A stretch of 50,371 bases of DNA. Source: CAZUCE01 sp964619265 (GTDB lineage Bacteria > Planctomycetota > UBA1135 > GCA-002686595). The notes below the pieces were generated by a model that worked only from the letters and a program-made list of their open reading frames with translations, had not been told where the DNA came from and did not search any database. Where the stretch lies: the NCBI GenBank assembly GCA_964619265.1, contig CAZUCE010000030.1, positions 1-50,371 of the forward strand. Direction: 5' to 3'. Position numbers and translations under genes: made by a program. Shown piece by piece: positions 49,308 through 50,371 of this stretch. Position 1 is the first letter of the stretch; the number at the start of each line of letters is the position of its first letter.

Positions 49308-49799
49308 CTAGACGAGCGCGCCGCTCAGTTCCCGGCGCACTCCAGCGATGGTGCCGGCCCAGGTTAAGGCTCGATCGGCCCCAGCCTCTTCGAATTCCAT
49401 GGCCTGTGCCGCCGACAAGTTTCGGCAGGTGACCAAGACGAAAGCCTCCGGGAAGCGCAGTCGCACGGAAGCGACCGAGCTAAAATCGCTGGCCGGACAT
49501 CCCATGATCCACACCGCATCGGGATGAACTTCGCTTCCGAACTCAAAGTCACCTTCCGTAACGGCGTGAACCTCGGGCAGGCTGGCTTTTAAATTCGTGG
49601 CGAGCTCAGGCGGCAAACCGCGGGAAGCCTCAGCAGGCATCACCAGACAAACCGGACGTCCCGGTCGATCCGAAGGCGAGTTCAGCTGGGAATCAACCGA
49701 ACCTTGAGGTTCGGCCGGGATGAGCTCAGCGCCGCCGGATTTCCCCGGGCGCGGCAAGTCGTAAGAGCTCTGGAGTTTTGTAGGTTCGCTCGCGGACAT
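49308..49799 (-). CDS. Receiver-like small protein of unknown function
   Basis: A 163-residue protein I do not recognise by name. After a Ser/Pro-rich leader (1-58) about 100 residues alternate strands and helices: PVCLVMPAE, LPEVHAVTEGD, PDAVWIMGCPASDFSSVASV, PEAFVLVTCRNLSAAQAMEFEEAGADRAL. This order, with 'DAVWIMG' as the third strand and 'VLVTCRN ... EAGAD' as the fourth strand and helix, looks like a CheY receiver, but the phospho-accepting Asp is not evident (Trp-Ile-Met-Gly instead). It may be a pseudo-receiver. ATG 49799 is chosen, since the frame upstream has low-complexity noise. Confidence 0.55.
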   Translation of the reverse strand: MSASEPTKLQSSYDLPRPGKSGGAELIPAEPQGSVDSQLNSPSDRPGRPVCLVMPAEASRGLPPELATNLKASLPEVHAVTEGDFEFGSEVHPDAVWIMGCPASDFSSVASVRLRFPEAFVLVTCRNLSAAQAMEFEEAGADRALTWAGTIAGVRRELSGALV

Positions 49800-50371
49800 G
49801 GGCGAGGAGTGCAAGGGATGAAGGGGATGACCGGGCGAGCTGGTCCATCCATCAAACGGGCGGTAGCGAGCTTGAGTTCCGCGGTTACCTAACATTGTTC
49901 AAATTGGGAACCCCGGAAAGCACGGGCTTCTCGAACTACGAACGAATTCGGCCGCTATTTGGGACGACCTCCGGGAGATTTCGGGCGAGCCCCAGGGCAG
50001 CGGGGAAGAACGCCTGGGCGCCCGGGAAGGGCCCGGACGGATCTGTGGTCCTCCTCTGTCTGCCCGCAGAATCCGTGCCCGGAAGACCCGGTGCCGGAAC
50101 TTCTGGGAGAGGGCTCCGCGGGAGGTTCCTTGGACGTATCCATGGCGGGCGTTGGACCCAAATTCGGCGCCGAATCCGCATTCCAGGGAACCCCGCAGGA
50201 CCGGCCGGGCGCTGGCCGGTTGGCAAAAATCCCGGGCCCTTCGCTTCCTGGCTAGCTCCCGCGCCCGGGCCTAGGCCCGTAGCTGCCTTCCAAATCGCCC
50301 ACTTCCCGTGGCCCAAGAATGGGGGAAATTTGGCGCGATCCGCTCGCGTCCCCCGGGCCCCTCCGTAGATT
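49800..50371. other. Gene-poor right end of the window
   Basis: No believable gene. Open frames are Gly/Arg/Pro-rich shadows. GC- and CCCGGG-rich short inverted repeats occur (for example around 50020-50110), but none stands out. Confidence 0.4.

Noticed and set aside
49895..50368. Rightward open frame of 157 codons at the window end
   Set aside because: Low-complexity Gly/Arg/Pro composition, no homology pattern and no ribosome-binding site.
1..50371. CRISPR array, rRNA, tRNA or B12 riboswitch
   Set aside because: No regularly spaced repeats with unique spacers, no tRNA T-loop/acceptor pairs and no B12-box core were seen on either strand.

Overview
The window looks like a high-GC Gram-negative bacterial chromosome with an LPS-type outer membrane: lpxK, lpxL, hldE and two family-9 (heptosyltransferase-like) glycosyltransferases are all present. 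The overall style (FG-GAP protein, sulfatase-like lipoproteins, FHA-GAF-sigma54 activator, large Hanks-type kinase, MEMO-like protein, AroD-AroE fusion) suggests Planctomycetota. That placement is inferred from gene style only; there is no rRNA or tRNA in the window to confirm it.

Region 1 (about 1-11,780) is accessory DNA with visibly lower and patchier GC. It holds a secreted FG-GAP propeller protein, a small L7/L12-like protein, wrecked IS3 and IS5 transposase genes, an IS66 element whose left side is lost, and a possible remnant of a Y1 (REP-associated) transposase. It also holds a two-gene secreted cassette containing an HExxH protein, and an overlapping nucleotidyltransferase plus DEDDh exonuclease pair. 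The region is stitched together by a family of short palindromic elements that begin and end in GTAC. Three copies are exactly 147 bp (5261-5407, 7104-7250, 7476-7622), one is a compact 99-bp form (1968-2066) and one is truncated (2815-2927). They abut broken transposases and gene ends.

Region 2 (11,787-34,866) is core-like: class I ribonucleotide reductase (nrdA, nrdB), a HAD hydrolase fused to an unrecognised domain, pdxH-psd, a parvulin-like foldase and an AhpD/CMD-like protein. It continues with a membrane Ser/Thr kinase next to an FHA-GAF-sigma54 activator, a MEMO-like gene translationally coupled to a fused aroD/aroE gene, a small lipoprotein, an enoyl-CoA hydratase and two heptosyltransferase-family genes.

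Region 3 (35,502-50,371) starts with two tandem glutamate dehydrogenase genes. The second has lost the catalytic lysines, which suggests a regulatory partner subunit. Two tightly overlapping leftward operons follow: sulfatase-like lipoprotein, lpxK, lpxL, hldE; then B12-radical SAM protein, rfaE1-like kinase, rfaE2-like adenylyltransferase, TSUP permease. The first serves lipid A and heptose supply for the LPS core. The second carries a split duplicate of the heptose kinase/nucleotidyltransferase and probably makes another sugar-nucleotide. A short omega-like RNA polymerase subunit gene, a HAD phosphatase and a receiver-like protein close the window.

The most interesting signals are the GTAC-ended palindromic element family with its possible Y1-transposase remnant, the nucleotidyltransferase/exonuclease pair, and the catalytic/non-catalytic GDH pair.
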